Translations under genes and position numbers: made by a program
Shown: positions 12,951-14,148 of the stretch, in pieces
Layout: each line of letters opens with the position of its first letter
Position numbering within the stretch: the stretch's first letter is position 1
The notes under the pieces: model-generated
The model's input: only the letters and a program-made list of their open reading frames with translations
Databases searched by the model: none
What the model was told of the DNA's origin: nothing
Origin: an uncultured Clostridium sp.
GTDB taxonomy: Bacteria; Bacillota; Clostridia; Clostridiales; Clostridiaceae
Direction of reading: 5' to 3'
Length of the DNA stretch: 14,148 nt
Assembly (NCBI GenBank): GCA_934755305.1
Contig: CAKVLD010000071.1
Location: 1 to 14,148 of the forward strand

Positions 12951-14148
12951 TTATCATTTCCTCCTAAGTTTATACATGGTAAAAACACTGTAATTCTTGT
13001 GCCAATTCCTTTTCTGCTTATAACACTAAAATATCCTTTATGATTTTTAATTATCCAATTTGCAATGGAAAGTCCAAGACCAGTGCCTCCTGTTTTTCTA
13101 GTTCTAGCTGTATCTGCTCTAAAGAACCTTTCAAATATATGAGGCACATCATTTTCATCCATCCCTATACCATTGTCTTGCACATAAAAATATGGCTCTC
13201 CTTTACTGTTTCTACCTATCTTTAATATTATTTCTTCATTTTTATCTGTGTATTTTGATGCATTCTCTATTAGTATTCTTGCTGTTTGCTTTAATAATGA
13301 TGTATCTCCATAAGCATATATCTTTTCTACCTCTTCATAAATATATATATGATCTTTATCTATCATTTTGGATTCTTCATATACTTCTTTCATCATATCA
13401 TTAAGAGAGAACTCCACTGCATTAAGCTTAGTTTTTCCATTAATACCTCTTGCTAAAAATAGAAGCTGCTCTACTAAATTCTTCATATTTTCAGACTCAC
13501 TCTTTATGGCTATTATTGATTCTTCTAATACTTCTTCATCCTCTTTTCCCCACCTATCTAACATGTTTGCATAACCTTGAATTACTGAAATAGGTGTTCT
13601 AAGTTCATGAGAAGCATCTGATACAAATCTTGCTTGCTCTCTATAGGACTCTCTCATTCTATCTAACAAGTTATTTATAGCATCTTCTAACCCTTGAAGT
13701 TCGCTATCTCCTATATGAATTTTTTCATTTGAAGATTCTGGACTAATTTTAGATATAGCATCTTCTAGATTATGAAATTTCTCTTCATCAAATTCTATAT
13801 CACTTAATCTTGTAGTGGCTTCTGCTATTTCATTTAAGGGCTTTAATATTCTCCTATTCCTTGCTGTACCAAACATTATTTGAAGAAGTAAAAATATTCC
13901 TTCTACTATTAATATTGCTATCATTAACCTTGCTAATAAATATAGATAATTTTCCATATTCTTTAGCATAATGGTATTATCATCCCAAATAACTCTATAG
14001 CTTATTCTACCATCTGGTATAGATGCAATTGCTCTTTTAGCTGTTTCTGATATAGATCCATAAAAATCAAGTTCACTATCTATACACCAAATTACTAAAG
14101 ATCCAGCTACTATTACTATATCTATAAATAAAAATTTTAAGAATAAAC
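12947..14148 (-). CDS. Sensor histidine kinase, N-terminus beyond the right edge
   Basis: The frame remains open past the internal ATG at 13969 to the window edge, so the true start is outside; 399 residues are visible. A hydrophobic helix (LFLKFLFIDIVIVAG) is at the edge, followed by a short external loop of about 45 residues and a second helix (LLARLMIAILIVEGIFLLLQ). Next come a HAMP-like linker, the phospho-acceptor His in FVSDASHELRTP (codon 13607-13609), the N-box (LIENASKYT), G1 (VQDNGIGM), F-box (IFERFFRAD) and G2 (GGTGLGLSIAN). This is the OmpR-partner type of kinase, which autophosphorylates and passes phosphate to a response regulator, presumably encoded just upstream outside the window. 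It heads an operon with the DHFR-like gene through a 4-bp overlap. Confidence 0.94.
   Translation of the reverse strand, partial: LFLKFLFIDIVIVAGSLVIWCIDSELDFYGSISETAKRAIASIPDGRISYRVIWDDNTIMLKNMENYLYLLARLMIAILIVEGIFLLLQIMFGTARNRRILKPLNEIAEATTRLSDIEFDEEKFHNLEDAISKISPESSNEKIHIGDSELQGLEDAINNLLDRMRESYREQARFVSDASHELRTPISVIQGYANMLDRWGKEDEEVLEESIIAIKSESENMKNLVEQLLFLARGINGKTKLNAVEFSLNDMMKEVYEESKMIDKDHIYIYEEVEKIYAYGDTSLLKQTARILIENASKYTDKNEEIILKIGRNSKGEPYFYVQDNGIGMDENDVPHIFERFFRADTARTRKTGGTGLGLSIANWIIKNHKGYFSVISRKGIGTRITVFLPCINLGGNDK

Noticed and set aside
12947..13969. Histidine kinase as a complete 340-aa protein starting at 13969
   Set aside because: The frame stays open to 14148 and encodes a first membrane helix and sensor loop there, so 13969 is an internal Met.

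Overview
The window is AT-rich (roughly 70% A+T by eye), with strong AGGAGG-type ribosome binding sites, TTGaca/TATaat promoters and AT-rich hairpin terminators. Together with the protein types this suggests a Clostridium sensu stricto-like Firmicute. Every gene I can support lies on the minus strand, so the layout is described from right to left, the direction of transcription.

Right end (14148-11891): a sensor histidine kinase whose N-terminus runs off the window, a RibD_C-type dihydrofolate reductase-like protein whose start overlaps the kinase stop (ATGA), and a short AadA-like nucleotidyltransferase that lacks one expected catalytic Asp and the usual C-terminal half. They form one operon closed by a strong terminator. 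Next come an intact GNAT acetyltransferase, a 34-bp tandem repeat, a palindromic terminator, a GC-rich island with a near-consensus promoter, a deleted GNAT relic, a 10-TM EamA transporter with a histidine-rich tail, the stump of a P-loop kinase, and a GrpB-GNAT fusion gene broken by a frameshift. The stretch from about 8.5 to 12.4 kb is therefore rich in decaying accessory genes.

Middle (8459-6083): a membrane-anchored Mrr-type nuclease with a topoisomerase zinc ribbon, followed by the most unusual gene here. That gene encodes a 472-residue protein joining an AddB/UvrD-like P-loop domain to a complete LexA-type S24 autoprotease domain, with no helix-turn-helix. It ends at a terminator whose hairpin also contains the -35 box of the next operon.

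Left half (6043-1): a three-gene ABC exporter operon (ATPase and two ABC-2 permeases), exodeoxyribonuclease III, a small three-TM membrane protein followed by two stacked terminators, an unrecognised 135-residue protein, and the first 271 residues of a secreted Cna-type (collagen-binding-like) surface adhesin with a perfect hairpin just upstream of its ribosome binding site.

No tRNA, rRNA, CRISPR array, transposase or phage gene was seen. Function calls come from motif recognition by eye; no database search was possible.
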